64,000 nt of DNA from Halochromatium glycolicum (lineage in GTDB: Bacteria > Pseudomonadota > Gammaproteobacteria > Chromatiales > Chromatiaceae). This document shows, piece by piece, positions 1 to 10,942 of this stretch; the first letter of the stretch is position 1, and the number at the start of each line of letters is the position of its first letter. Position numbers and translations under genes: made by a program. The notes below the pieces were generated by a model. The model saw only the letters and a program-made list of their open reading frames with translations, was not told the DNA's origin and made no database searches. Location of the stretch: positions 91,001-155,000 of the forward strand of contig NZ_NRSJ01000001.1 of the NCBI RefSeq assembly GCF_016584085.1, given 5' to 3'.

Positions 1-587
1 ACCGCGTTGGTAAGCAAGCCTTGCGAGCTCGAGCGCGGCGGGCGGGTACTTCGGGTTGCGTTCCAAGGCCCGCTGCAGATAACGCTCGAAATCGCCTGTG
101 CGTCCCGCTCGACGCGAGCAATCGGCCGCATTCATCAGTGCGACCTCGGGGCCTTGATAGAGCGGGTCGGCGAGCGCGGCCTTGATCTTGGCGAGCCCGG
201 CCTCGTGCTTGCCTTCGGCGCAGAGGACGGCGCCCCAGGCATTGCGGTAGTCCGGATTGCTCGGATCACGTTCCACCGCCTCGGCGAATTCGCGCTGGGC
301 ATCGGCGGTCTTGCCGAGACGCTGGTAGACGATTGCCAGGATGTAGTGGGCGCGCGCGCTGTCGCGGTCTGCGGCGACCGCCTGCTTCGCGCGCCCCAGC
401 GCGGTTTCGAGCTGGCCGCGCTGAACGTATTCCGCGGCCAGGTCGACATAGAGATCGGCCGGGCTTTCGTCCTCGGATACGGTCTCGGTCTGACTCGGCG
501 CACCGGCACAGCCGTTCAGCACGAGCGCTGCCAGGATCACGCTCGGGCCCCGAGACCAGGTCGGGTGACGGCGCGAGATGGCGGGCA

Positions 588-588
<1 letters not shown>
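1..588 (-). CDS. pilW: Type IV pilus biogenesis/stability lipoprotein PilW (PilF), partial
   Basis: TPR lipoprotein of the kind that helps the PilQ secretin assemble in the outer membrane. The 3' end lies beyond the window edge. The start at 588 gives a basic N-terminus, a hydrophobic segment and a lipobox-like LNGC at about residue 24-27, followed by a polar linker (ETVSEDESPADLY) and TPR repeats from about residue 45 (YVQRGQLETALGRAKQAV, then AHYILAIVYQRLGKTADA). The start codon overlaps the stop of rlmN by one base (TGATG), so the two are probably co-translated. The order ndk-rlmN-pilW is common in gammaproteobacteria and supports the name. A generic TPR lipoprotein is the only real alternative. 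Confidence 0.85.
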
Positions 589-1673
<1,085 letters not shown>

Positions 1674-1718
1674 CGGGGCGGTGCGCTGACTGAGACGGGG
1701 CGAGGCGCGCCCGCACGC

Positions 1719-2147
1719 TCACTGCGTGCGCGGGCAGATCCCGTCGGGGAAGAAGAATCCGATCTCGCGCTCGGCGGTCTCGGGTGCGTCGGAGCCGTGC
1801 ACCGCGTTCTCGGTGAAGGAATCGGCGAAATCGGCGCGGATGGTGCCCGGTTCGGCCTTGGCCGGATTGGTCGCCCCCATCAGCTCACGATTCTTCGCGA
1901 TTGCGTCTTCGCCCTCGAGCACCATCACCAACACAGGGCCGGATGTCATGAAGCCGACGAGCTCGTCGAAGAATGGCTTGCCCTGGTGCTCGGCATAGAA
2001 TGCACTTGCCTGCTCCAGGCTCATGTGCAGCATCCGGGCGGCGACGATGCGCAATCCGGCCTGCTCGAAGCGGTTGCAGATGGCACCGATTGCGTTCTTT
2101 GCGACCGCGTTCGGCTTGATGATCGAGAGCGTCGTTTGCTCGGCCAT
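1719..2147 (-). CDS. ndk: Nucleoside diphosphate kinase
   Basis: Transfers the gamma phosphate from ATP to other NDPs through a phosphohistidine. The protein is 142 residues, the normal length. The N-terminus ([13 protein letters not shown]) and the active-site block [16 protein letters not shown], with the catalytic His at about residue 116, are intact. A strong ribosome binding site (aaggagcc) lies just before the ATG at 2147. It is the first gene of a minus-strand group with rlmN and pilW, 45 bases from rlmN. Confidence 0.98.
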   Translation of the reverse strand: MAEQTTLSIIKPNAVAKNAIGAICNRFEQAGLRIVAARMLHMSLEQASAFYAEHQGKPFFDELVGFMTSGPVLVMVLEGEDAIAKNRELMGATNPAKAEPGTIRADFADSFTENAVHGSDAPETAEREIGFFFPDGICPRTQ

Positions 2148-2872
2148 AAGGGCTCCTTAAACAGATTCCGGGCCGCCGCCGAGTCAGAGCCCGGCCGCTA
2201 TCCGGCGAAGGGTGCGGGGTCAGGTTAGCCCCCTATTCTAGCGGGACAACCAAGCGTAAATCCATCGCTGTCTCGCGGCCGGCTGCTGCCTGTCAGGAGA
2301 GACCGAGCAGCGCTGCAGCGGTGAGCAGCGCCTTCAGCGGCATCAGCGTGCCGGTAATGATCACCGGCGACTGATCATCGGCGACTGATCATCGGCAACC
2401 TCAGCCCTTACGCAAAAAGAGCCACGCGGCGAACCCTAGGAACGCAGCGATCTCGATCATGGGGAGCGGGATGTCTTGCATCGGTGTGCGGCCTTGAGGA
2501 GGGGGTGGATTGCTCGGCCGGTCTCGTTCGACCGGCACTCGCCTGCCTCAGTAAGTGGCTTCCGTGCTTGAGGGTTTTCAAGGTGATCCGGGGCTGAGGG
2601 GCAGTGCGCTCGGGCTGCGCTGCATGATGGCAGGTGCGATCGGACCCCCAAAAAACCGACCGCGGTGCTCGGATGCTCGCGCGAGGTGATGGCGGTCAAG
2701 GTTCGGGCAATGGTGGGTTGTTAACCTGTTGGGGTCTCTAGGGGTGCGGCTCTTGCTGCACCGCAGCATTCGCAGTAAGCTTTCGCGATGACAATAGCCC
2801 TGCTGATCGTCTGTGATTTTGCGAGCCCCCGATTTGACTCCCCGATTTGACTCTGAGCAGTAGGTAGGGACG
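2148..2872. other. 725-base intergenic region between ndk and rnfA
   Basis: Divergent promoter region for the ndk group (minus) and the rnf operon (plus). Apart from a possible 26-residue membrane peptide (2401-2481) it shows no convincing gene. A 14-base unit, cggcgactgatcat, is repeated 2.3 times at 2365-2396. A 13-base direct repeat (cccgatttgactc) lies close before rnfA at about 2827-2850. Longer open frames on the minus strand here run into the rnfA coding strand and look like chance. Confidence 0.5.
2401..2481 (-). CDS. Possible 26-residue single-span membrane microprotein
   Basis: An ATG at 2481 opens a 26-codon frame ending in TGA at 2401. The peptide begins MQDIPLPMIEIAAF, continues through a hydrophobic run (LGFAAWLFL) and ends RKG, which is the shape of a one-helix inner-membrane peptide with a positive cytoplasmic tail. 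The ribosome binding site is weak (aagg about 12 bases upstream). I recognise no family. It could be chance, since short hydrophobic frames are common in GC-rich DNA. Confidence 0.3.
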   Translation of the reverse strand: MQDIPLPMIEIAAFLGFAAWLFLRKG

Positions 2873-3454
2873 ATGACAGAATATGCGTTGATTCTGGTCA
2901 GCACGGTCCTGGTCAATAACTTCGTGCTGGTCAAATTCTTGGGTCTGTGCCCCTTCATGGGGGTCTCCAAGAAGCTCGAGACAGCGATCGGGATGGGCTT
3001 CGCGACGACCTTCGTGCTTACGATGGCGGCGGTGACCACCTGGGTCGTCAACACCTATCTCTTGGTGCCGCTCGGGATCGAATACCTCCGAACCATCGCG
3101 TTCATCCTCGTGATCGCGGTCGTCGTGCAGTTCACCGAGACGGTCATGCACAAGACCAGCCCCGTGCTCTATCAGGTGCTTGGGATCTTTCTGCCGCTGA
3201 TCACGACCAACTGCGCCGTGCTCGGCGTCGCCCTGCTCAACCTTCAAGAGCAACGGGGATTTCTCGATGCGGCGCTCTACGGCTTTGGGGCGGCGATCGG
3301 TTTTTCGCTGGTCCTGGTGCTGTTTGCGGCGATGCGGGAACGGGTTGCTGTGGCGGATGTCCCGGAGCCGTTCCAGGGCAGCGCCATCGCAATGGTGACC
3401 GCCGGTTTGATGTCCCTGGCATTTATGGGGTTTGCGGGGTTGGTTTCCGTTTAA
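2873..3454 (+). CDS. rnfA: Rnf electron transport complex subunit A
   Basis: Integral membrane subunit of the Rnf complex, which couples electron flow between NADH and ferredoxin to ion transport. The 193 residues form about six membrane helices. The hallmark segment [20 protein letters not shown], with the Cys that helps bind a membrane 2Fe-2S cluster, is at about residue 14-33, and the mirrored ITTNCAVLG segment is near residue 104-112. It is the first gene of rnfABCDGE. RsxA is the name used where the complex reduces SoxR; in an anaerobic autotroph Rnf is the likelier reading. Confidence 0.97.
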   Translation: MTEYALILVSTVLVNNFVLVKFLGLCPFMGVSKKLETAIGMGFATTFVLTMAAVTTWVVNTYLLVPLGIEYLRTIAFILVIAVVVQFTETVMHKTSPVLYQVLGIFLPLITTNCAVLGVALLNLQEQRGFLDAALYGFGAAIGFSLVLVLFAAMRERVAVADVPEPFQGSAIAMVTAGLMSLAFMGFAGLVSV

Positions 3455-3580
3455 GCTGGGCCAGTTTCTCGAATAGCGCGCCCGGAATCCGGGTGTGCAA
3501 TCAAGCGCGGGGTGCGGGCAAACCGAGTCGGCGGGGTCAAGGCGCGTCGACTGCTCTTGCACTGCACCGGGAGAGATAAG

Positions 3581-4171
3581 ATGTTGATTGCGATTGCGGC
3601 GATTGCTGGACTGGCCGCGGCCTTCGGGCTGCTACTTGGCTATTCGGCGATCCGCTTCCGGGTTGAAGGTGACCCGATCGCCGACCAGGTCGACGCGCTG
3701 TTGCCGCAAAGTCAATGCGGCCAGTGCGGTTACCCCGGCTGTCGGCCCTACGCCGAGGCCGTTGCGTCCGGTGAGGCGGAGATCAATCTGTGCGCCCCCG
3801 GCGGCGAGGGGACGATGCTCGCGATCGCCGACCTGCTCGGGCGTGAGCCGGTCGAGGTCGGTGAGATTGAAGAAACGCCGAAGAGCGTCGCGGTGATCGA
3901 CGAGCAGACGTGCATCGGCTGCACCAAATGTCTGCAGAGCTGCCCGGTCGATGCGATCGTCGGCGCAGCCAAGCAGCTGCACGGGATCATCGCGAGCGAG
4001 TGCACGGGCTGCGGTCTCTGTCTGTCGCCTTGTCCGGTCGATTGTATCCACCTGCAACCAGTTCCGGAGACCATTGCCAACTGGAAGTGGCCCTACCCAA
4101 CGCCGCTGCGGCGACCGGTTGCGCTGCCGCCGGAGTCTGAGCTGCTGCCGGAGCAGCGTGAGGCTGCCTGA
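3581..4171 (+). CDS. rnfB: Rnf electron transport complex subunit B, iron-sulfur protein
   Basis: Ferredoxin-like subunit with one N-terminal membrane anchor ([21 protein letters not shown]). A four-Cys Fe-S domain follows (CGQCGYPGC, then a fourth Cys in INLCAPGG). Two 4Fe-4S motifs follow, [14 protein letters not shown] and [14 protein letters not shown], at about residues 113-155. I chose the ATG at 3581 because it starts exactly at the anchor and follows a gggagaga ribosome binding site; the open frame extends upstream without homology. At 196 residues it is typical. It lies 126 bases after rnfA. Confidence 0.97.
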   Translation: MLIAIAAIAGLAAAFGLLLGYSAIRFRVEGDPIADQVDALLPQSQCGQCGYPGCRPYAEAVASGEAEINLCAPGGEGTMLAIADLLGREPVEVGEIEETPKSVAVIDEQTCIGCTKCLQSCPVDAIVGAAKQLHGIIASECTGCGLCLSPCPVDCIHLQPVPETIANWKWPYPTPLRRPVALPPESELLPEQREAA

Positions 4172-4268
4172 GGCACTCGGGGCGCTCGGGCGTCGTCCTC
4201 CAAGTCCGGCGCGGCCCAGAGCGGGGCGCGCCGAGTCACTGAATCCTACTCGACGAACCATTTTCGAG

Positions 4269-6284
4269 ATGTCAGGTTTACGATCGATTCTAGATGGCGG
4301 TGGACAGCGCAAGCTGTGGCACTTCCATGGCGGTGTTCATCTGCCCGATGAGAAGGGGCTGTCGAACCGACAGCCGATCGCCGATGCGCCACTGCCATCA
4401 CAGCTCGTGATCCCGTTGCAGCAGCATATCGGCGCGCCGGCGCGGTGCCGCGTTGCTGTCGGCGATCGGGTACTGAAGGGACAGCTGATCGCGGAGCCTC
4501 AAGGCTATATCAGCTCGCCGGTTCATGCCTCGAGTTCAGGTACGGTGGTCGCGATCGAGCCGCGACCGATCCCGCATCCTTCCGGCCTCAGCTCGCCCTG
4601 CGTGGTAATCGAGACCGATGGTGAGGATCGATGGGCCGAACTGCCCGCACCGCTGGCCGAGCGCCCCGAGCAGATCGGCGGTTGCGACCCGGCAGTGGTG
4701 CGCGATCGCGTCCGCGCATCCGGGATCGTCGGGATGGGGGGGGCGGCCTTCCCGTCCAACGTGAAGCTCAACCCAGGCAAGGATCAGCCGATCGAGACGC
4801 TGGTGATCAACGGGGCCGAGTGCGAGCCCTACATCACCTGTGATGATCTGCTGATGCGCGAGCAGGCGTCGGACATCATCGACGGCGTCCGGATCATGCT
4901 GCATGTGATCGCGGCGAAGAAGGCGGTGATCGGCGTTGAGGACAACAAGCCCGAGGCGGCACAGGCGCTCAGGACCGCGATCGAGTCCGCCGCGGTGGGT
5001 GATCGGGTCGAGGTCGCGGTGATCCCGACCCTCTATCCGAGCGGCGGCGAGAAGCAGCTGATTCGCATCCTCACTGGTAAGGAGGTGCCGAGCCACGGCA
5101 TCCCGGCCCAGGTCGGGATCGTTTGCCAGAACGTGGGGACGACAGCGGCGGTTGCCGACGCGGTGCTGCGCGGTCGGCCCTTGATCGAACGGTTGGTGAC
5201 CGTGACCGGGCGGGCTGTCGCCGAGCCCCGCAACTACCGCGTCCCGATCGGCGCCCTCGGCGAGACCCTGATCGCCGCCAGCGGCGGCTATCGCGGCGAG
5301 ATCGCAAAGCTGGTGTCGGGGGGGCCGATGATGGGCTTTCGGCTCGAGACCGACGCGGTGCCGATCACCAAGGCGACGAACTGTCTGCTCGCGCTGACCA
5401 CCGATGAGAGTCCTGATCCGGGTCCTGCGCTGCCCTGCATCCGCTGCGGGCGCTGCGCCGAGGTCTGCCCGGCCAACCTGCTGCCGCAGCAGCTCTACTG
5501 GCACGCCCGTGCCAAAGAGCTCGACAAGGTTCAGGACTTCAACCTGTTCGATTGCATCGAATGCGGTTGTTGCGCGCATGTCTGCCCCTCCCATATCCCG
5601 CTGGTGCAGTACTACCGTTTCGCCAAGACCGAGAGCTGGGCGCGCGAGCAGGAGAAGCGTGCGGCCGATCATGCCCGTGAGCGCCACGCGGCGCGCGAGG
5701 CCCGGCTGGAGCGCCAGGAGCGCGAGCGCAAGGCCAAGCTGCGGAAGAAGAAGGAGGCGGTTGCCGGGGGCGCTGCCGCATCGGCGAAGGTCGGCAAAGC
5801 CGATCGATCCACGAAGGGCACCGAGACCGATAAGCAGGCCGCGATCGAGGCGGCCCGCCGCCGCGCAGCCGAGAAGAAGGCAACGGTCGCGAAGACAGAG
5901 CAGGCAGCGCAGCCGCAGGGCAGTGATGCGGCGGCAGCCTCAGGCTTGCCGCCGGTCGATGAGCGCAAAGGGGCGGTGCTTGCCGACGACCCGGCCGCAT
6001 CCCGAACGGGCAGTGGAGCCGGGCAGCAGGGGGCCGAACGGCAAGGCGCCGAGCAGCCGGTCGCTGAGGGGTCGGCTGCTGAGCCGTCGGCCGCTGGTGA
6101 GACGCCGGCCGCTGAGGGGTCGGCCGCTGGTGAGAAGCCGGTCGCTGAGGGGTCGGCCGCTGGTGAGAAGCCGGTCGCTGAGCAGGCGGCCGTTGGTGAG
6201 ACGCCGGCGGCTGAGAAACCCGCTGCGGAGAAACCCGCTGGGGAGAGACATCTGGCGCGTCGCGAAACGGCGGTTCAGGAGTGA
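4269..6284 (+). CDS. rnfC: Rnf electron transport complex subunit C with long repetitive tail
   Basis: Peripheral NADH- and FMN-binding subunit that feeds electrons to RnfB. From the ATG at 4269 it has 671 residues. The NADH/FMN-binding core includes GMGGAAFPSNVKLNP and NGAECEPYI, and two 4Fe-4S motifs follow: CIRCGRCAEVCP (about residue 390) and CIECGCCAHVCP (about 429). The last 200 residues are a charged, Ala/Glu-rich, Lys-rich extension typical of gammaproteobacterial RnfC. It ends in imperfect 11-residue repeats (EGSAAGEKPVA type, about 6060-6250). The open frame reaches upstream into rnfB, but the family begins near MSGLRSILDGGGQ. The stop overlaps the rnfD start (GTGA). Confidence 0.95.
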   Translation: MSGLRSILDGGGQRKLWHFHGGVHLPDEKGLSNRQPIADAPLPSQLVIPLQQHIGAPARCRVAVGDRVLKGQLIAEPQGYISSPVHASSSGTVVAIEPRPIPHPSGLSSPCVVIETDGEDRWAELPAPLAERPEQIGGCDPAVVRDRVRASGIVGMGGAAFPSNVKLNPGKDQPIETLVINGAECEPYITCDDLLMREQASDIIDGVRIMLHVIAAKKAVIGVEDNKPEAAQALRTAIESAAVGDRVEVAVIPTLYPSGGEKQLIRILTGKEVPSHGIPAQVGIVCQNVGTTAAVADAVLRGRPLIERLVTVTGRAVAEPRNYRVPIGALGETLIAASGGYRGEIAKLVSGGPMMGFRLETDAVPITKATNCLLALTTDESPDPGPALPCIRCGRCAEVCPANLLPQQLYWHARAKELDKVQDFNLFDCIECGCCAHVCPSHIPLVQYYRFAKTESWAREQEKRAADHARERHAAREARLERQERERKAKLRKKKEAVAGGAAASAKVGKADRSTKGTETDKQAAIEAARRRAAEKKATVAKTEQAAQPQGSDAAAASGLPPVDERKGAVLADDPAASRTGSGAGQQGAERQGAEQPVAEGSAAEPSAAGETPAAEGSAAGEKPVAEGSAAGEKPVAEQAAVGETPAAEKPAAEKPAGERHLARRETAVQE

Positions 6285-7357
6285 GCGCCGTGACGATGAC
6301 CATCATTTCTTCGCCGCATAGCGCGCGGGTCAATCGCGTCGACCAGGTCATGGTGCAGGTGTGCCTGGCGCTGATCCCAGGCACGGCGGCGCTGGTCTGG
6401 TTCTTCGGTTGGGGCGTGCTGATCAACATGGCCCTGGCAACGGTCTTCGCTGTCACCGCCGAGGCGCTGGTGATGAAGCTGCGCGGACGTCCGGCGTTGC
6501 CGGCGATCTCGGACTATAGTGCCGTCGTGACGGCGCTGCTGTTCGCGTTGACGATCCCGCCGACGCTTCCGTGGTGGATGACCCTGTTGGGCATCCTGTT
6601 CGCGATCGTGATCGTCAAGCAGCTGTACGGGGGCATCGGCTACAACCCGTTCAATCCGGCGATGGCCGGGTACGTGTTCCTGCTGATCTCCTATCCGGTC
6701 GCAACGACCAGCTGGCTGCCGCCGGACGTCTCGGAGCTCCTCGAGGCGCGCGACCTCTCGACGCTGTCCTTCGTGGATTCGGTGCGCCTGATCTTCACCG
6801 GTGCGCTACCGGAAGGGCTGACCTGGGACGCGGTCAGCGCCGCGACCCCGCTCGACGAGCTGCGCACGATGCTCGATCAGGGCAAGACGATCGATATGAT
6901 CCGCGAGAGCCCGCTCTGGGGTCTCTTCGGCGGCCGTGGATGGGAGTGGGTTGGCGCCTCGTTCCTGCTCGGCGGGCTCTACCTGCTCTGGCGCCGGGTC
7001 ATCACCTGGCATATCCCTGTGGCCTTCTTGGGCGGACTCTTGGCGGTGGCGGCTGCATTCTGGCTGGTCGATCCGCAAGGCTATCCGTTCCCGACGTTCC
7101 ATCTGTTCTCCGGCGGTGCGATCCTTGGCGCGTTCTTTATCGCGACCGATCCGGTCTCCGCCTGCACGACCAGGCGTGGGCAACTGATCTACGCGGCCTT
7201 GATCGGTGTCACGGTCTTCGTGATCCGCACCTGGGGTGGGTACCCGGACGCCGTCGCCTTCGCGGTACTGTTATTGAACATTGCGGTGCCGATGATTGAC
7301 CAATACTCACAGCCGCGTGTCTTCGGCCATGGCCGAGGCGAGCGCAAGAAGGCTTAA
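6281..7357 (+). CDS. rnfD: Rnf electron transport complex subunit D
   Basis: Membrane subunit with covalently bound FMN. It has 358 residues with around nine membrane helices and the conserved GGIGYNPFNPAMAGYVFLL segment. The flavin-attachment motif, usually SGAT, reads DAVSAATPLD here with the acceptor Thr at about residue 189, so Gly is replaced by Ala but Thr is kept. Translation starts at GTG 6281, overlapping rnfC by four bases. In-frame GTG 6290 and ATG 6296 are possible alternatives. Confidence 0.96.
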   Translation: MSAVTMTIISSPHSARVNRVDQVMVQVCLALIPGTAALVWFFGWGVLINMALATVFAVTAEALVMKLRGRPALPAISDYSAVVTALLFALTIPPTLPWWMTLLGILFAIVIVKQLYGGIGYNPFNPAMAGYVFLLISYPVATTSWLPPDVSELLEARDLSTLSFVDSVRLIFTGALPEGLTWDAVSAATPLDELRTMLDQGKTIDMIRESPLWGLFGGRGWEWVGASFLLGGLYLLWRRVITWHIPVAFLGGLLAVAAAFWLVDPQGYPFPTFHLFSGGAILGAFFIATDPVSACTTRRGQLIYAALIGVTVFVIRTWGGYPDAVAFAVLLLNIAVPMIDQYSQPRVFGHGRGERKKA

Positions 7358-7388
7358 CCATTCCAAACCGAGTCAACGGATACCGATC

Positions 7389-8120
7389 ATGAAGAAGGCC
7401 CCAATCCTCATCGCCGCGCTCATCCTTGGCAGTTTCGCCGTCGGCGGCGTCGGGCTGGTCGCCATGACCCACGAGCTGACCGACGCGAGGATCGCCGAGA
7501 ACCAGCGTCAGGCCATGCTCACTAAGCTCAAGGCGATTGTCCCGGAAGGGCGCATGTCCAATGATCCGCTCGAGGATCGGATCGAGGTCAGCGATCAAGA
7601 GCTGCTTGGCGCCCCGAAAACAGAGGTCTATCGGGTACGCGACGATGGTGAGCCGGTCGCGCTGATCCTAAAGCCGATCGTGCCCGATGGTTACGCCGGC
7701 CCCATCAAGCTGCTGGTCTCGGTCCTCCCCGACGGCACGCTCGGCGGGGTTCGCGTGATCGAGCATCATGAGACGCCGGGGCTTGGCGACAAGATCGAGG
7801 AGCGCAAGGACGACTGGATCATCGAGCAATTCAGCGGCCGCTCGCTCGGTGAGCCGCCGATCGAGGAATGGACCGTGAAACGGGATGGCGGCGCCTTCGA
7901 TCAGTTCACCGGTGCGACCATCACCCCGCGTTCGGTGGTGAAGGCGGTCAAGGACACCCTGTTGTTCGTCCAGCGTCATGGCGATGCGCTGTACGAGCGG
8001 CCGGCATCCGGTCAGGAGAACGAGACCGGTGAGCCGATGCAGGCGGCCGCTGCAGCCAAACAGGCGGCCGCCGAACCGGCTGCCGGCGGCAAGTCGACCC
8101 CTCTCGCGGAGGCGTCCTGA
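7389..8120 (+). CDS. rnfG: Rnf electron transport complex subunit G
   Basis: Single-anchor subunit carrying a second covalent FMN in a periplasmic FMN-binding domain. The ATG at 7389 starts a short basic end (MKK) and a membrane helix ([20 protein letters not shown]). The attachment motif FTGATIT has its Thr at about residue 177. Its length of 243 residues is slightly above average because of an Ala-rich C-terminus. The open frame extends upstream into rnfD but lacks homology there. The stop overlaps the rnfE start by one base (TGATG). Confidence 0.96.
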   Translation: MKKAPILIAALILGSFAVGGVGLVAMTHELTDARIAENQRQAMLTKLKAIVPEGRMSNDPLEDRIEVSDQELLGAPKTEVYRVRDDGEPVALILKPIVPDGYAGPIKLLVSVLPDGTLGGVRVIEHHETPGLGDKIEERKDDWIIEQFSGRSLGEPPIEEWTVKRDGGAFDQFTGATITPRSVVKAVKDTLLFVQRHGDALYERPASGQENETGEPMQAAAAAKQAAAEPAAGGKSTPLAEAS

Positions 8121-8836
8121 TGGCGGGGAAGGGCTATGGCGCTCTGGTCGGCGAGGGGCTCTGGAGCAACAACCAGGCGTTGGTGGCGATGCTCGGGCTC
8201 TGCCCGCTGCTCGCGGTCACGACCACGGCGACCAATGGCTTGGGGATGGGGCTGGCGACGACGACGGTGCTGGTGCTCTCCAACGCGACGGTCTCGCTGA
8301 TCCGGAACCTGGTGCGGCCGGAGGTTCGGCTGCCGGTGTTCGTGTTGGTGATCGCCTCCTTCGTCACCGCGGTCGAGCTGACCATGCAGGCCCAGTTCTA
8401 TCAGCTCTACCTGGTACTGGGTCTGTTCATCCCATTGATCGTGACCAATTGCGCCATCATCGGCCGCGCTGAGGCGTTCGCCTCGAAGGCGCCGCTCGAC
8501 CGGGCCATCGTCGACGGTCTGGCGATGGGGATCGGTTTCACGCTGGTGCTGATGGTGCTGGGCGGGATGCGCGAGTTCCTCGGTCAAGGGACGCTCTTCT
8601 ATCAGGCCGATCTGCTCCTCGGGTCTGCCGCGCAAGGCTTTGGTTTGGATCTCGGTGAAGGCTTCCAAGGTGCGCTGTTGGCGATCCTCCCGCCTGGAGC
8701 CTTCATCGGCCTCGGGTTTCTGATCGCGCTGAAGAACCTGATCGATAAACGCGTTGAGCGGCGCCGATCGGCTCAGCGCGCAGCGAGAAAGACGTCTGAG
8801 GAGCCCGGTGCATCGGGTGAGCTGGCCCCGTCGTAG
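8120..8836 (+). CDS. rnfE: Rnf electron transport complex subunit E
   Basis: Integral membrane subunit, a distant paralogue of RnfA. It has 238 residues, about six helices and the paired conserved segments [20 protein letters not shown] (about residue 15) and [18 protein letters not shown] (about residue 105), each with the Cys used for the membrane Fe-S cluster. It is the last gene of the operon. The C-terminal tail is polar and rich in Arg/Lys. No nth gene follows, unlike in Escherichia coli. Confidence 0.96.
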   Translation: MAGKGYGALVGEGLWSNNQALVAMLGLCPLLAVTTTATNGLGMGLATTTVLVLSNATVSLIRNLVRPEVRLPVFVLVIASFVTAVELTMQAQFYQLYLVLGLFIPLIVTNCAIIGRAEAFASKAPLDRAIVDGLAMGIGFTLVLMVLGGMREFLGQGTLFYQADLLLGSAAQGFGLDLGEGFQGALLAILPPGAFIGLGFLIALKNLIDKRVERRRSAQRAARKTSEEPGASGELAPS

Positions 8837-9079
8837 CGCTGACTGTCGGGCCGGGCCGTACAGCGCCCGATGTCGCCGGGGCCCCACTCGATAACAGCTT
8901 GCGACGCACTCGCGTCCAAGTGGCTGGGCTGGAAGTGGTATATTCGCGCGTTCACCTGAGTGTCGGTTGACGCACCGGCGTCCGACGCTGGTTGATATCG
9001 CTTTCAGTCAGGCCAGCCATCCTGTGCGCGTCGCTCGACGGTTGCTGGCAGCATCTCAAGACAGACGAGGAGTTTTCGC

Positions 9080-9970
9080 ATGTCCAAAAAGCATCCAGTT
9101 GTTGCCGTCACGGGCTCGTCCGGGGCCGGGACCACGACCGTCAAACGCGCGTTCGAGCACATCTTCTACCGCGACGGCATCAATGCGGCCGTGATCGAGG
9201 GCGACAGCTTCCATCGCTTCAATCGCAAAGAGATGAAGGCCGAGATGGCGAAGGCCGCAGAAGAGCACCGGAACCTGAGTCATTTCGGTCCCGAGGCGAA
9301 TCACTTCGACCTGATCGCGGATCTGTTCGCGAGCTATGGCGATACCGGCACCGGCAAGAAACGCTACTATATCCACAGCGACGAAGAGGCGGCCCATCAC
9401 AACAGCCGTCTCGGCACCGATCTCTCTCCCGGTGAGTTCACCCCTTGGGAAGAGGTTCCGGGCGGCACCGACCTGCTGTTCTACGAAGGGTTGCACGGGC
9501 TCGTGAAGACCGACGACGCCGATGTCGCCAGGCATGTCGATCTCGGTATCGGCGTTGTGCCGATCGTGAACCTGGAGTGGATTCAGAAGATCCACCGGGA
9601 CAACTCCGAGCGCGGCTATGCGGCTGAGGCGATCGTCGACACCATCCTGCGCCGGATGCCGGACTACATTCGCCACATCACGCCGCAGTTCACCCGGACC
9701 GATATCAACTTCCAGCGCGTGCCGACGGTCGACACCTCTGACCCCTTCATCGCCCGCGATATACCGACCCCCGATGAGAGTTTCGTGATCATCCGCTTCA
9801 AGGAGCCGGAAAAGTTCGAGATCGACTTCCCCTATCTGCTTTCGATGATCAAGGAGTCGTTCATGTCTCGTCGCAACACCATCGTCGTGCCCGGCGGCAA
9901 GATGGGGTTCGCGATGGAGGTCATCCTGCAGCCGATCATCGAGCGCATGATGGCGGCGCGACACGTCTGA
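9080..9970 (+). CDS. prk: Phosphoribulokinase
   Basis: Phosphorylates ribulose 5-phosphate to ribulose 1,5-bisphosphate, the step unique to the Calvin cycle together with Rubisco. The 296 residues match the proteobacterial octameric type. The P-loop GSSGAGTTTVKRAFEHIFY is at about residue 13-31, and GDSFHRFNRKEM follows at about 50. Other family blocks (FYEGLHGLV, NLEWIQKIHRD) are present. A gaggag ribosome binding site precedes the ATG. It stands alone, not next to Rubisco genes, and is followed by a hairpin terminator before the convergent corC. Regulation by a CbbR-type activator is plausible but no site is evident. Confidence 0.98.
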   Translation: MSKKHPVVAVTGSSGAGTTTVKRAFEHIFYRDGINAAVIEGDSFHRFNRKEMKAEMAKAAEEHRNLSHFGPEANHFDLIADLFASYGDTGTGKKRYYIHSDEEAAHHNSRLGTDLSPGEFTPWEEVPGGTDLLFYEGLHGLVKTDDADVARHVDLGIGVVPIVNLEWIQKIHRDNSERGYAAEAIVDTILRRMPDYIRHITPQFTRTDINFQRVPTVDTSDPFIARDIPTPDESFVIIRFKEPEKFEIDFPYLLSMIKESFMSRRNTIVVPGGKMGFAMEVILQPIIERMMAARHV

Positions 9971-9984
9971 CCGCTCTGATCACC

Positions 9985-10016
9985 GCAAGCGCCGCGATGC
10001 TCTCGCGGCCGCTTGC
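9985..10016. terminator. Hairpin between convergent prk and corC
   Basis: The arms gcaagcgccgcga and tcgcggccgcttgc pair over 13 bases with one bulged base and a 5-base loop. The hairpin ends within the corC stop codon. It is placed to end transcription in both directions. There is no clear T-tract, so this is inferred from the structure and the convergent layout. Confidence 0.6.
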
Positions 10017-10942
10017 TACTCCAGTGCGGCGCCGGGCGCCGATGCCTGTCCCCCGGCATCCGGCATCAGCGCCGCGGGCGGCCGCACCGTGAGCAGATGG
10101 ACGCGGCGGCTGTCGGCGCGCAGGATCGTAAAGCGAAAGCCGTCGATCTCGACGCGCTCCCCGCGCGTGGGCAGGTGTGCGAAGGCGTGCACGACCAGCC
10201 CGCCGACGGTATCCAGATCGCCGCCCTCGAGGCATGAGCCGAAGTAGTCGTTGAACTCCTCGATCGAGGTTCGCGCCTTGACCGTGTACTCGCCCCTGCC
10301 GCGCTTGTAGATGAAGGCGCCCTCGTCGAAGTCGTGCTCGTCTTCGATGTCGCCGACGATCTGCTCCAGCACGTCCTCGATCGTGACCAGACCGGCCGCC
10401 GAGCCGTATTCGTCGACGACGATGGCCATGTGGTTCCGGCTGGCCCGAAACTCCTTCAGCAGCACGTTCAGACGCTTGCTCTCGGGCACGAACACCGCTG
10501 GCCGGACATGGTCGCGGATATTGAACGGGCGGCGATTCGCTTCCGAGTAGTAGCTCAACAGGTCTTTCGCGAGCAGGATGCCGACCACCTCGCCCTTGTC
10601 GTCACCGGTGACGGGGAAGCGGGAATGGGCGGACTCGACAGCGGTCGCCAGGATGCGCTCGAGCGGGTCATCCCGACGAATATGGACCATCTCGGCGCGC
10701 GGGATCATGATGTCGCCGACGCGCAGATCGGCAACCTGCAATACCGCCTCCATCATGCCGAGCGCATCGCGGTCGAGCAGGCCGCGGCCCTCGGCGTGCT
10801 GCAGCAGCTCGGCGAGCTGTTCCTTGTTCTTGGGCTCACAGCGGCCCAATAGACCGCCGAGATCGTTCAGGCCGAGGCGCCTCAGCCAGTGATTGGCTGG
10901 ATTGGCTGGGGCGCCCTGTCTAGATCCGTCGTCGCTCGTCAT
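10016..10942 (-). CDS. corC: CorC/HlyC-type CBS-domain protein (YbeX family)
   Basis: CBS-pair protein with a C-terminal CorC_HlyC (transporter-associated) domain, linked to cobalt/magnesium efflux and in Escherichia coli to ribosome maturation as YbeX. The CBS pair covers about residues 60-190 ([18 protein letters not shown], then [32 protein letters not shown]), and the C-terminal domain about 210-295. I chose ATG 10942; an in-frame ATG at 10963 would add seven residues. It overlaps ybeY by 23 bases. The order miaB-phoH-ybeY-corC is widely conserved. In many relatives lnt follows, but here lnt is 40 kb away. Confidence 0.92.
   Translation of the reverse strand: MTSDDGSRQGAPANPANHWLRRLGLNDLGGLLGRCEPKNKEQLAELLQHAEGRGLLDRDALGMMEAVLQVADLRVGDIMIPRAEMVHIRRDDPLERILATAVESAHSRFPVTGDDKGEVVGILLAKDLLSYYSEANRRPFNIRDHVRPAVFVPESKRLNVLLKEFRASRNHMAIVVDEYGSAAGLVTIEDVLEQIVGDIEDEHDFDEGAFIYKRGRGEYTVKARTSIEEFNDYFGSCLEGGDLDTVGGLVVHAFAHLPTRGERVEIDGFRFTILRADSRRVHLLTVRPPAALMPDAGGQASAPGAALE

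Noticed and set aside
2738..3562. 274-codon minus-strand frame over rnfA
   Set aside because: Shadow of rnfA with Arg/His/Asp-rich composition; no homology.
8939..8998. tatatt and ttgacg elements before prk as promoter
   Set aside because: The available -35/-10 pairs have wrong spacing (20 bases or more); not reported as a feature.
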